DNA from: Paraprevotella xylaniphila YIT 11841
Lineage (GTDB): Bacteria; Bacteroidota; Bacteroidia; Bacteroidales; Bacteroidaceae
NCBI RefSeq assembly: GCF_000205165.1
Contig: NZ_GL883867.1
Coordinates: 62,001-126,000, forward strand
Length of the DNA stretch: 64,000 nt
Reading direction: 5' to 3'
Part shown: piece by piece, positions 1 to 6,825 of the stretch
Position numbering within the stretch: position 1 is the stretch's first letter
Layout of the letters: the number at the start of each line of letters is the position of its first letter
Position numbers and translations under genes: made by a program
Notes under the pieces: generated by a model
Seen by the model: the letters and a program-made list of their open reading frames with translations, nothing else
The model's database searches: none
Told to the model about the DNA's origin: nothing

Positions 1-316
1 CCACGATGATTGCACCATCCATCTGCGCAGCACCAGTTACCATGTTCTTTACATAGTCGGCATGTCCCGGGCAGTCAACGTGTGCATAGTGACGGTTTGC
101 AGTTTCATACTCAACGTGTGATGTATTGATAGTAATACCACGCTCTTTTTCTTCGGGAGCGTTATCAATCTGATCAAACGATTTTACTTCTGACAAACCC
201 TTCTTTGCCAATACTGTAGTAATAGCAGCAGTCAAAGTAGTCTTTCCGTGGTCTACGTGACCGATAGTACCAATGTTTACATGAGGTTTGGTACGCTCAA
301 ACTTCTCTTTAGCCAT
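1..316 (-). CDS. tuf: Elongation factor Tu, N-terminal part (runs off the window)
   Basis: EF-Tu is the GTPase that delivers aminoacyl-tRNA to the ribosome. About 105 residues are visible. They begin [20 protein letters not shown], carry the P-loop GHVDHGKT and the G3 motif DCPGH, and have the switch I segment ERGITI. The start codon is the complement of 314-316. The gene follows four tRNA genes on the same strand, and all five are probably transcribed from the promoter at 778-808. The rest of the protein lies outside the window, so its completeness cannot be judged. Confidence 0.97.
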   Translation of the reverse strand, partial: MAKEKFERTKPHVNIGTIGHVDHGKTTLTAAITTVLAKKGLSEVKSFDQIDNAPEEKERGITINTSHVEYETANRHYAHVDCPGHADYVKNMVTGAAQMDGAIIV

Positions 317-363
317 AGCTTTTTCCTTTTTATTTAATTAATGAATAATCTAATGCTCATCTG

Positions 364-435
<72 letters not shown>

Positions 436-445
436 AAAAAATCAG

Positions 446-518
446 AGCGGAAAACGGGACTCAAACCCGCGACCCCCAGCTTGGAAGGCTAGTGCTCTAT
501 CGACTGAGCTATTTCCGC
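446..518 (-). tRNA. tRNA-Gly (anticodon TCC)
   Basis: On the minus strand, the acceptor stem GCGGAAA pairs with TTTCCGC. The anticodon loop CTTCCAA gives anticodon TCC, and the T-loop has GTTTGAG. It lies about 10 bases upstream of the tRNA-Thr(GGT) gene in the same transcript. Confidence 0.95.
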
Positions 519-558
519 AGCTTCATTATTTGACCTTTTACAAGTTCCTCAATGAGTG

Positions 559-641
559 TGGGCAAAGATGGATTCGAACCACCGAAGGCGTAAGCCAGCA
601 GATTTACAGTCTGCCCCATTTGGCCACTCTGGTATTTGCCC
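559..641 (-). tRNA. tRNA-Tyr (anticodon GTA)
   Basis: On the minus strand, the acceptor stem GGGCAAA pairs with TTTGCCC. The anticodon is GTA in loop CTGTAAA. There is a long variable arm (TGGCTTACGCCTTCG region), as expected for a class II tyrosine tRNA, and a T-loop GTTCGAA. Discriminator is A. Confidence 0.95.
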
Positions 642-662
642 TTCTTATAATAGTTTTGCTTG

Positions 663-736
663 AGCCTCTTGTCGGATTCGAACCAACGACCCCGAGATTA
701 CAAATCACGTGCTCTGGCCAACTGAGCTAAAGAGGC
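663..736 (-). tRNA. tRNA-Thr (anticodon TGT)
   Basis: On the minus strand, the acceptor stem GCCTCTT pairs with AAGAGGC, the anticodon loop TTTGTAA gives TGT, and the T-loop has GTTCGAA. It is the first tRNA of the Thr-Tyr-Gly-Thr-tuf cluster. That is the same order as in enterobacterial thrU-tyrU-glyT-thrT-tufB, pointing to an old conserved arrangement. Confidence 0.95.
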
Positions 737-777
737 GTTTGCAGCCTACATATCTAACGACATGCCTTAAACGGCTG

Positions 778-808
778 CAAAGTTAAGTCTATTTTTTGAA
801 ATCACAAA
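778..808 (-). promoter_or_regulatory. Bacteroidota-type promoter of the tRNA-tuf operon
   Basis: On the minus strand, a -33 element TTTG (complement of 805-808) is followed by 19 bases and a -7 element TAACTTTG (complement of 778-785). This matches the TTTG-N19-21-TAnnTTTG pattern of the Bacteroidota primary sigma factor. It sits about 40 bases upstream of tRNA-Thr(TGT) and just past the hpf stop codon. Confidence 0.85.
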
Positions 809-825
809 TAAAAATCTCTTTTTTT

Positions 826-1125
826 TTAATGACTTCTTTGTTTTTCCTTATATTTGGATATTTGGCGTACCAACGCATCCAAACAAACATCTACTGCTTC
901 TTCAAATGTGTCGCAAACTTTCTCCGCAAAAAACTCTCCTGTCGAGGCCAAAACCTTGATGGATGCCTCTTTATTCATGGAGGTCTCGGGCTTTACGACC
1001 TTTAATGACACCTCTACCTTTCTTATTTCTTCGCTAAATTTTCCGAACTTTGCTACTTTCTTCTCGATAAACTCTTGGAGTTTCTCTGTGGCATCAAAAT
1101 GAATTGCCTGAATTTTTACTTCCAT
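826..1125 (-). CDS. hpf: Ribosome hibernation promoting factor, short HPF/RaiA family
   Basis: This 99-residue protein belongs to the HPF/RaiA (YfiA) family, which binds the 30S subunit and helps inactivate ribosomes in stationary phase. The beta-alpha-beta start (MEVKIQAIHFDATEKLQEFI), the alternating VEVSLKVV strand and the final helix around ALVRQISKYKEK fit the single-domain short form; no long-HPF C-terminal domain is present. It is the third gene of rpsU-xerC-hpf, 12 bases after xerC, so it is probably co-transcribed from the rpsU promoter. Confidence 0.9.
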   Translation of the reverse strand: MEVKIQAIHFDATEKLQEFIEKKVAKFGKFSEEIRKVEVSLKVVKPETSMNKEASIKVLASTGEFFAEKVCDTFEEAVDVCLDALVRQISKYKEKQRSH

Positions 1126-1137
1126 AGTCTTGTCTTT

Positions 1138-2019
1138 TTAAGCTCTTGGATGAGCCTGGTTATACATTTCTTTTAACTCCTCAAAAGTTGTGTGCGTGTA
1201 AATCTCCGTAGTAGAAATACTCTCATGCCCCAACAACTCTTTTAAAGATTCTAAATCTGCATGATGGTTCAACATCGAGGTTGCAAAAGTATGCCGTAAC
1301 ACGTGCGGACTCCTTTTCTTCTGTGTAGTCACCATTCCTAAATAATGCCGCACAAGATTCCGCACCTTTACATTTGTAAGCCGCTCGCCCTTCTCGTCCA
1401 CGAACATCGCACCCCCATCTTCCAGACCTAAAGATGATTTCTCATCCAGATATGCCGTGAGTAATGCTTCCAATTCGTCACCGAACGGAACGATTCTCTG
1501 TTTATTTCGTTTTCCCGTGACTCTTATCACGCCACCCCACATATCCACGTCCTGATTATTCAGGCTCGTCAACTCAGAAAGGCGAATACCCGTCACATAA
1601 AACGTGTTCACTATCAACTTATCTCTTTTGCCTAAGAAATCATTACCGAAAAAATCACCGTCTAAAAGACGGTTCATCTCACTTTCTTTCAAGAACACCG
1701 GCAATGGCTTCTTTTTCTTGGGACCTTGTATATTTCGCACAGGATCTACTTTTATCCAATCCCGCCTCAACAAATACCGATAAAACGTACGCAAGGCACT
1801 CAATCTACGGTTAACCGTAGTAGCCGTACGGCCTGCCTCCATCATCGAGACCATCCAGTCTCTCACGACATCTCCGTCCATCGTTTCCCAAGACAATGTG
1901 GAGTCCACCTTTTTATAATACGATTCAAACGCATTCAAATCGTCGCGGTATTCTTCGACTGTCCTCAACGAATAATTCCGTTCAAGCGTCAAATATTCCA
2001 AAAAAGCTTCTGTCCACAT
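1138..2019 (-). CDS. xerC: Tyrosine recombinase, XerC-like
   Basis: A 293-residue site-specific recombinase. The N-terminal SAM-like domain (about residues 1-85) binds DNA. The catalytic domain carries Arg146 (GIRLSEL), His239 and Arg242 (HVLRH), His265 (LGHES) and the nucleophile Tyr274 (EIYTH). The Xer family resolves chromosome dimers at dif together with a partner, and a second Xer-type gene lies at 51089-52042. It sits in an operon with rpsU and hpf and has no mobile-element neighbours, so a housekeeping role is likely. The family also includes invertases, so a part in DNA inversion cannot be excluded from sequence alone. Confidence 0.88.
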   Translation of the reverse strand: MWTEAFLEYLTLERNYSLRTVEEYRDDLNAFESYYKKVDSTLSWETMDGDVVRDWMVSMMEAGRTATTVNRRLSALRTFYRYLLRRDWIKVDPVRNIQGPKKKKPLPVFLKESEMNRLLDGDFFGNDFLGKRDKLIVNTFYVTGIRLSELTSLNNQDVDMWGGVIRVTGKRNKQRIVPFGDELEALLTAYLDEKSSLGLEDGGAMFVDEKGERLTNVKVRNLVRHYLGMVTTQKKRSPHVLRHTFATSMLNHHADLESLKELLGHESISTTEIYTHTTFEELKEMYNQAHPRA

Positions 2020-2085
2020 ACCTCGTTGCTTTTACGACAACGAATATAGGAAATAAAAATGAAAGTTCAAAGAAAAACAGCTAAA

Positions 2086-2277
2086 TTATTCTTCTACACG
2101 TTGCATTTTCTGAACGTAAATCGCACGTTCCTTAGCGAGCCTCTTGACCACCGAAGGTTTGTCAAACTGTTGTCTGCGTCTCAATTCCTTCACGACACCA
2201 GTCTTTTCAAATTTTCTTTTGAATTTCTTCAGCGCTCTCTCGATGTTCTCGCCTTCTTTTACAGGTACTACAATCAT
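2086..2277 (-). CDS. rpsU: 30S ribosomal protein S21
   Basis: A 63-residue basic protein with the S21 signature: MIVVPVKEGENIERALKKF at the start followed by FKRKFEKTGVVKELRRRQ. S21 is a small-subunit protein near the anti-Shine-Dalgarno end of 16S rRNA. It is the first gene of the rpsU-xerC-hpf operon, and a clear promoter lies about 50 bases upstream. Confidence 0.96.
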   Translation of the reverse strand: MIVVPVKEGENIERALKKFKRKFEKTGVVKELRRRQQFDKPSVVKRLAKERAIYVQKMQRVEE

Positions 2278-2329
2278 GTTTTTTGTTTTTAATAATAATG
2301 TATGAATACTATTTTTGCAAAATGCGGTG

Positions 2330-2361
2330 CAAAATTAAACAATGTTTTTTGAATCGGCAAA
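2330..2361 (-). promoter_or_regulatory. Promoter of rpsU-xerC-hpf
   Basis: On the minus strand, TTTG (complement of 2358-2361) is followed after 20 bases by TAATTTTG (complement of 2330-2337). This is a near-perfect Bacteroidota primary promoter, with an expected start site about 45 bases before the rpsU ATG. Confidence 0.85.
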
Positions 2362-2390
2362 GAAAACACGTTTTTTCTATGACACAAACC

Positions 2391-2427
2391 TTAAAAAAGG
2401 TGCATATCCCATCGAGACATGCACCTT
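2391..2427 (-). terminator. Intrinsic terminator of mdh
   Basis: On the minus strand a nine-base-pair stem AAGGTGCAT/ATGCACCTT (2419-2427 and 2397-2405) is followed at once by a run of T. It lies 25 bases after the mdh stop codon. Confidence 0.85.
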
Positions 2428-2451
2428 CTAAACCTTATTGACATCAACAGG

Positions 2452-3444
2452 TTACAGATTCGGATTGATTTTGCTCCACTCTGAAATAGCAGGAACAATA
2501 TTCAATGTCACGAGTTCGTCGCGCATCTTGCAAAGGTGTGCGTAGCTGGCATCCAATTTGGCAATTTCCTCGGCCGTACCTTCAGGCATCGTATAATGAC
2601 AACCGTTTGCGTCCAAAGTTGTATTCATAGCCATCATGATATGGTCATACTTGTCAGTCTTTACGTATGTACCGGCCGGCCAACGGAATTTTTCACCGCC
2701 CATAGCCGCACGAATCATTTCCACAGAAAGGTAAGAAGGACTCTGGAAAGAAGAACGTCCCCGAAGTTCGATAATCTTAGCTCCACCCTTGGTCACGTCC
2801 ACTTTCATGGTTTCCCATTCTTCTGCCGTAAACGCATCTGTTCCGATCAAGTCGTTCAAAGGCTTGCCGTCAACCTTCACGGCCGAACCGAACACAGCCA
2901 TCTGCTCGCCGTGACCGCCGTATGTAGCACAACCCGTCACCTTGCTTTGCAACACGCCGAACTTCTTGGCCAACGCGCTCTGCAAACGAGTTGAATCCAA
3001 ACCGGCCAAAGTCGTCACCTGTGAAGGCTTCAAGCCTGAATACAGCAATGTCACCAAACCGGTCAAGTCTGCCGGGTTGAAGATGATGACCACATGCTTC
3101 ACGTCCGGGCAGTAAGTCTTGATGTCCTTGCCGAGCTGTTCTGCGATTTCACAGTTGCCTTTGAGCAAATCCTCGCGGGTCATACCCTGCTTACGAGGAG
3201 CACCACCTGAAGAAATGATATACTTGGCATCTTTGAAAGCCTCAGCCACATTGGTCGTAGCCGTGATGTTCACATTGTCGAAACCGCTCTGGCGCATTTC
3301 TTCTGCCACGCCTTCGGGAGAGAACACGTCATACAGGCAAAGGTTTGAAGTCAAACCCATCATCAGGGCAGTCTGTGCCATGTTCGAACCGATCATACCG
3401 GCTGCACCGACAATCACCAATTTGTCATTCGTCAAAAATTCCAT
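2452..3444 (-). CDS. mdh: Malate dehydrogenase
   Basis: NAD-dependent oxidation of malate to oxaloacetate (cytosolic, central carbon metabolism; in anaerobic Bacteroidales mostly the reductive direction towards fumarate and succinate). The 330 residues begin with a Rossmann nucleotide-binding stretch VGAAGMIGSN. The family's catalytic His is seen in YGGHGEQM, and substrate-binding arginines lie in APRKQGMTR. The length fits the Bacteroidales lactate/malate dehydrogenase form. It is a single-gene unit with its own -7 element at 3493-3500 and a terminator, divergent from pepP. Confidence 0.93.
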   Translation of the reverse strand: MEFLTNDKLVIVGAAGMIGSNMAQTALMMGLTSNLCLYDVFSPEGVAEEMRQSGFDNVNITATTNVAEAFKDAKYIISSGGAPRKQGMTREDLLKGNCEIAEQLGKDIKTYCPDVKHVVIIFNPADLTGLVTLLYSGLKPSQVTTLAGLDSTRLQSALAKKFGVLQSKVTGCATYGGHGEQMAVFGSAVKVDGKPLNDLIGTDAFTAEEWETMKVDVTKGGAKIIELRGRSSFQSPSYLSVEMIRAAMGGEKFRWPAGTYVKTDKYDHIMMAMNTTLDANGCHYTMPEGTAEEIAKLDASYAHLCKMRDELVTLNIVPAISEWSKINPNL

Positions 3445-3492
3445 ACTCTGTTTTTTATATATGATACAATTAGAAGTTCTTTATTACGCACA

Positions 3493-3500
3493 CAAAATTA
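3493..3500 (-). promoter_or_regulatory. -7 element of the mdh promoter
   Basis: The minus strand reads TAATTTTG, a full match to the Bacteroidota -7 box, about 50 bases upstream of the mdh start. The -33 box is weak (T-rich). Confidence 0.65.
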
Positions 3501-3564
3501 AAGAAAAAGGTTCAGACTTACTAATTAAAAAGCGGAATATTTTTTTTCTTAAACAAGAATAATA

Positions 3565-3572
3565 TATTTTTG
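3565..3572 (+). promoter_or_regulatory. -7 element of the pepP promoter; decides the start codon
   Basis: TATTTTTG matches the TAnnTTTG box. Transcription would begin near 3578, after the ATG at 3575, which rules that ATG out and favours the in-frame ATG at 3599. Confidence 0.65.
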
Positions 3573-3598
3573 TAATGCACAAATGGCAAAACTGTATC

Positions 3599-5407
3599 AT
3601 GAATAAAAACATCAATAAAAGAGTAGCCGAATTAAGGCTCCATTTAGAGGAAAACGGGTTGGCAGCCTACATTTTCCCTAGCACGGACCCACACCATAGC
3701 GAATACCCCCCCGAGTACTGGAAGACACGGGAATGGATTTCCGGCTTCAACGGTTCTGCCGGGACGGCTGTCGTCACATCGGACGATGCCGCACTGTGGA
3801 CCGACTCCCGCTACTTTATCGCAGCGGAAGAACAACTGAAGGACACTCCGTTCCGCTTGATGAAAGAACGTTTGGAGGGCACACCGTCCGTCACGCAATG
3901 GTTGGCGGAGGTTCTTCCACCGGGAAGTGCCGTGGGCATGGACGCATGGACCAACTCCGCAGACGAAATCCGCACCATCAGGGAAGAGCTCACCCATTGC
4001 GGACTGCACCTTGAAATAGCAGACCAACCGGCTGACACGCTGTGGAAGAACCGTCCGGCTCTACCCGATTCACCGGTCAGAATACAACCGCCCGCCTTCG
4101 CAGGCCGTAGCATAACCGAAAAACTCGCACTCATCCGCGAGGCCATGGCCGGGCGACAAGCCGACGGACTGATTCTGTCCGCCCTTGACGAAATAGCCTG
4201 GACGTTGAACCTGCGCGGCACGGACGTGCATTGTACGCCCGTATTCGTAGCTTACACATGGATTACCCCCTCCCGCTGTACCTTATATATAAATAAGGTG
4301 AAAGTCACGGAAGAGGTTTCTACTCATCTGGAGGAATGCGGTGTGGAAACACGGAACTATACCGACATCCTGCCCGATTTGTCACGTTTTGACGGCAAGC
4401 GGATATGGACAGACTGCCAAACCACAAACTACGCCCTCTGCCGCAGCCTGCCCGAAACATGCTCCGTAGTAGACGCAGCATCCCCCGTGAGCTTGCTCAA
4501 AGCCGTAAAACATCCGGCAGAGGTGGAAGGCTACCGCCGCGCCATGCTACGCGACGGCGTGGCCATGGTGAAATTCCTCAAATGGCTCACACCGGCGGTG
4601 CAGGCCGGAGGACAAACGGAACTTGGCATCAGCCGTAAACTGGAGGAACTGCGCAGTGAACAGGACTTGTTCTGCGGAAACAGCTTCGACACCATCGCCG
4701 GATATGCCGCCCACGGAGCCATCGTGCACTACGAGCCTACTCCGGAAACCGATTTGGAACTTCTACCGCAAGGCCTGTTGCTGCTCGACTCGGGCGCACA
4801 ATACGAAGACGGCACGACGGACATCACCCGCACCATCGCCCTCGGACCGGTGAACGAGGAGGAACGCCACGACTATACCTTGGTCTTGAAAGGACACATC
4901 CGGCTAGCCCGTGCCAAGTTCCCGCAAGGTTGCAGTGGCACGCAACTCGACGCTTGCGCCCGCTATGCCATGTGGCAGGAGGGCATTAATTATCTTCACG
5001 GCACGGGGCATGGCGTAGGTTCCTGCCTGTGCGTGCACGAAGGTCCTCATCAAATCCGCATGAACTATATGCCGTCCCCGCTCCTCCCCTACATGACCGT
5101 AACCAACGAACCGGGCATCTACAAGGAAGGGCGGCATGGCATACGCATCGAAAACACGCAAATCATCTTGCCCTATCGGGAAACCGAGTTCGGCACATTC
5201 CTCCAGTTCGACCCGCTCACCCTCTGTCCCATCGACATGGAACCGATAGACTGGTCCTTGCTCGACACGGAGGAAATCGAATGGCTCAACCGTTACCACA
5301 GCCGGGTGTACGACCAACTGGCTCCGTTGCTCGACCACGAGCACCGCACATGGCTTCGCGAGGTGACCTGGCCATACGAACACACAAAAACAACTCATAA
5401 ATCATAA
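3599..5407 (+). CDS. pepP: Xaa-Pro aminopeptidase (aminopeptidase P, M24B)
   Basis: Cytosolic metallopeptidase that removes an N-terminal residue preceding proline. The roughly 600-residue form has two creatinase-like N-terminal domains and a C-terminal pita-bread domain. Metal ligands of the M24 family are visible: two Asp in LDSGAQYEDGTTDITR, His in GTGHGVGS, Glu in NEPGIYKEG and Glu in RIENT. I use the ATG at 3599 because the upstream in-frame ATG at 3575 lies within the promoter. The carbonic anhydrase-like gene follows after three bases, so the two are probably one transcript. Confidence 0.93.
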   Translation: MNKNINKRVAELRLHLEENGLAAYIFPSTDPHHSEYPPEYWKTREWISGFNGSAGTAVVTSDDAALWTDSRYFIAAEEQLKDTPFRLMKERLEGTPSVTQWLAEVLPPGSAVGMDAWTNSADEIRTIREELTHCGLHLEIADQPADTLWKNRPALPDSPVRIQPPAFAGRSITEKLALIREAMAGRQADGLILSALDEIAWTLNLRGTDVHCTPVFVAYTWITPSRCTLYINKVKVTEEVSTHLEECGVETRNYTDILPDLSRFDGKRIWTDCQTTNYALCRSLPETCSVVDAASPVSLLKAVKHPAEVEGYRRAMLRDGVAMVKFLKWLTPAVQAGGQTELGISRKLEELRSEQDLFCGNSFDTIAGYAAHGAIVHYEPTPETDLELLPQGLLLLDSGAQYEDGTTDITRTIALGPVNEEERHDYTLVLKGHIRLARAKFPQGCSGTQLDACARYAMWQEGINYLHGTGHGVGSCLCVHEGPHQIRMNYMPSPLLPYMTVTNEPGIYKEGRHGIRIENTQIILPYRETEFGTFLQFDPLTLCPIDMEPIDWSLLDTEEIEWLNRYHSRVYDQLAPLLDHEHRTWLREVTWPYEHTKTTHKS

Positions 5408-5410
5408 AAT

Positions 5411-5995
5411 ATGGCATTGATTAAGAAACTCAACGACTTGACTCCCAAGTTCGGCAAGCACTGCTACTTCTCCGAAGGGGCAGCCATCATCGGCGACGTC
5501 ACCATGGGCGACGACTGTACCGTATGGTTTAACGCCGTCCTGCGCGGTGACGTACATTTCATCAAAATCGGCAACCGCGTGAACATCCAAGACGGCTCTT
5601 GCCTGCATACGCTTTACGGCAAAGCCCCCATCGTCATCGGTGACGACGTGACCGTAGGACATAATGTCACGCTGCACGGTTGCGAAGTGAAAAGCGGCGC
5701 CCTCATCGGTATGGGGTCCACCATTCTGGACCACGCTGTCGTCGGCCACGGTGCCATCGTGGCCGCCGGTGCCTTGGTCCTGAAGAATACGGTCATCGGC
5801 GACGGCGAGCTGTGGGGAGGCGTACCGGCCAGATTCATCAAGAAGGTAGACCCCGAACAAGCCAAGGAGCTCAACGTGGGCTATGCACAACACTACGTCA
5901 TGTACTCCGACTGGTACCGCCGTTCGGATGCCCATCCCGAACACACGCATTACTGCACCACATCGGAAGAGTATGACGAAGCTACCCGACGGTAA
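5411..5995 (+). CDS. Gamma-class carbonic anhydrase-like hexapeptide-repeat protein
   Basis: A 194-residue left-handed beta-helix protein of the gamma-carbonic anhydrase/PaaY/YrdA family, which form trimers with zinc between subunits. Hexapeptide repeats run from about residue 15 to 150 (IIGDVTMGDDCTV, VIGDDVTVGHNV, LIGMGSTILDHAVV). Histidines at HTLYG, GHNV and LHGC correspond to the family's metal ligands. It starts three bases after pepP and is followed 19 bases later by the PH-like gene. Carbonic anhydrase activity is plausible from the His set, but many relatives lack it. Confidence 0.85.
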   Translation: MALIKKLNDLTPKFGKHCYFSEGAAIIGDVTMGDDCTVWFNAVLRGDVHFIKIGNRVNIQDGSCLHTLYGKAPIVIGDDVTVGHNVTLHGCEVKSGALIGMGSTILDHAVVGHGAIVAAGALVLKNTVIGDGELWGGVPARFIKKVDPEQAKELNVGYAQHYVMYSDWYRRSDAHPEHTHYCTTSEEYDEATRR

Positions 5996-6014
5996 TACGT
6001 CAACATGTGAAATC

Positions 6015-6524
6015 ATGAGAAAATTCCAATCCTCTTATTCTATCGGACTGCTATGCACCACCAGGTTCATGTCTTTCATCTTGCTGGCAGCCGCCGCTAC
6101 GGCCATCTGCCGGCTGATGAAAGGACAAACCGGCATAGGACTTGCAGTAGCTCTGTACGCCTGTATCTGTCTTGTCATCGTAGCATTCATATATTCCTAT
6201 TTTAACCAAATCAAACAGGTAGAAGTGACAGCAGACAAGGTTGTCATCAGAAAGGTATATGGTGCCATAACCATCCCCCGAAAAGAAATCCTATATGCTC
6301 GCCACAGAAAAACGCTCACCCGTGCCATCAAAAGTTGGGGCGTTTATGGGCTGTTCGGACTCTCCGGAGAGTTTTGGGAAGATAAGACAGGACAGTTCAC
6401 CGTAGTAGTCAAAGACACCCAATCACTGATTGAAATTAAAACATCAAACAAATGTTACGTCGTCAGTTGCGACCGCTATGAAGAGGTGTTGAAACTGTTG
6501 GAACAAACCGGATACCAACTTTAG
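6015..6524 (+). CDS. Membrane protein with a bacterial PH-like domain
   Basis: A 169-residue protein. Two hydrophobic helices (about residues 18-33 and 42-62) precede a soluble domain with a beta-rich pattern (VEVTADKVVIRKVYGAITIPRKEIL...GLFGLSGEFW) like the bPH domains in DUF-type Bacteroidales membrane proteins. The ATG at 6015 is chosen because earlier in-frame ATGs would overlap the preceding gene deeply. It probably shares the pepP transcript. Function is unknown. Confidence 0.7.
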   Translation: MRKFQSSYSIGLLCTTRFMSFILLAAAATAICRLMKGQTGIGLAVALYACICLVIVAFIYSYFNQIKQVEVTADKVVIRKVYGAITIPRKEILYARHRKTLTRAIKSWGVYGLFGLSGEFWEDKTGQFTVVVKDTQSLIEIKTSNKCYVVSCDRYEEVLKLLEQTGYQL

Positions 6525-6545
6525 ACTGAAACATAAGGTTATGTC

Positions 6546-6606
6546 CCAACACGGAACTGTACCCCAAAAGTTTTTGTCTAACTTTTGGGGTACAGTTCCG
6601 TGTTGG
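6546..6606. repeat. 27-bp perfect inverted repeat
   Basis: Arms 6546-6572 and 6580-6606 are exact reverse complements with a seven-base loop. The inner part (TGTACCCCAAAAGTT...) resembles the outer ends of IS3-family elements, but no transposase is near. A T-rich stretch follows (6613-6621), so as RNA it could stop transcription leaving the PH-like gene. Confidence 0.8.
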
Positions 6607-6627
6607 TGCCCACTTTTTTTGTTTACC

Positions 6628-6659
6628 CTTGGCTCTACGTTCCTTACATCCTATTTTTG
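6628..6659 (+). promoter_or_regulatory. Forward promoter inside the candidate inverton
   Basis: CTTG at 6628-6631, then 20 bases, then TATTTTTG at 6652-6659. This resembles the -33/-7 pair of Bacteroidota and points towards the secreted repeat protein. A second -7-like TAATTTTG lies at 6766-6773 with a poor -33. Confidence 0.55.
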
Positions 6660-6825
6660 CATTTTCGGCACTCCCAAAGCACATTTTCCCCGGTTTTCAT
6701 TTGAAAATGAAACCATTGTTACATTCCGTGCAACCAGAAGCGCATTCAATATCCGACAAACAGAATAATTTTGCCATCGGTTAATCACACATCATAACCT
6801 TATGTATAAACAAAAATTTTTAGGC

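Larger units (their letters stand above)
6531..6805. repeat. Candidate invertible promoter segment (inverton)
   Basis: A 13-base sequence ACATAAGGTTATG at 6531-6543 recurs as its exact reverse complement at 6793-6805. Each site is itself a CATAA-GG-TTATG half-palindrome with an asymmetric central dinucleotide, as expected of a recombinase crossover site. The enclosed 249 bases hold no gene. They contain two forward TAnnTTTG boxes (6652-6659 and 6766-6773) and a 27-bp perfect hairpin at 6546-6606. The right site lies 20 bases before the start of a surface-protein gene. Promoter inversion is inference; only this orientation is seen. Confidence 0.5.

Noticed and set aside
1138-2019. XerC-like gene as the invertase for the candidate inverton
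   Set aside because: It is in a conserved housekeeping operon; nothing in the sequence ties it to the 13-bp sites.
3575-3598. Upstream ATG of pepP
   Set aside because: Lies between the -7 box and the expected transcription start.
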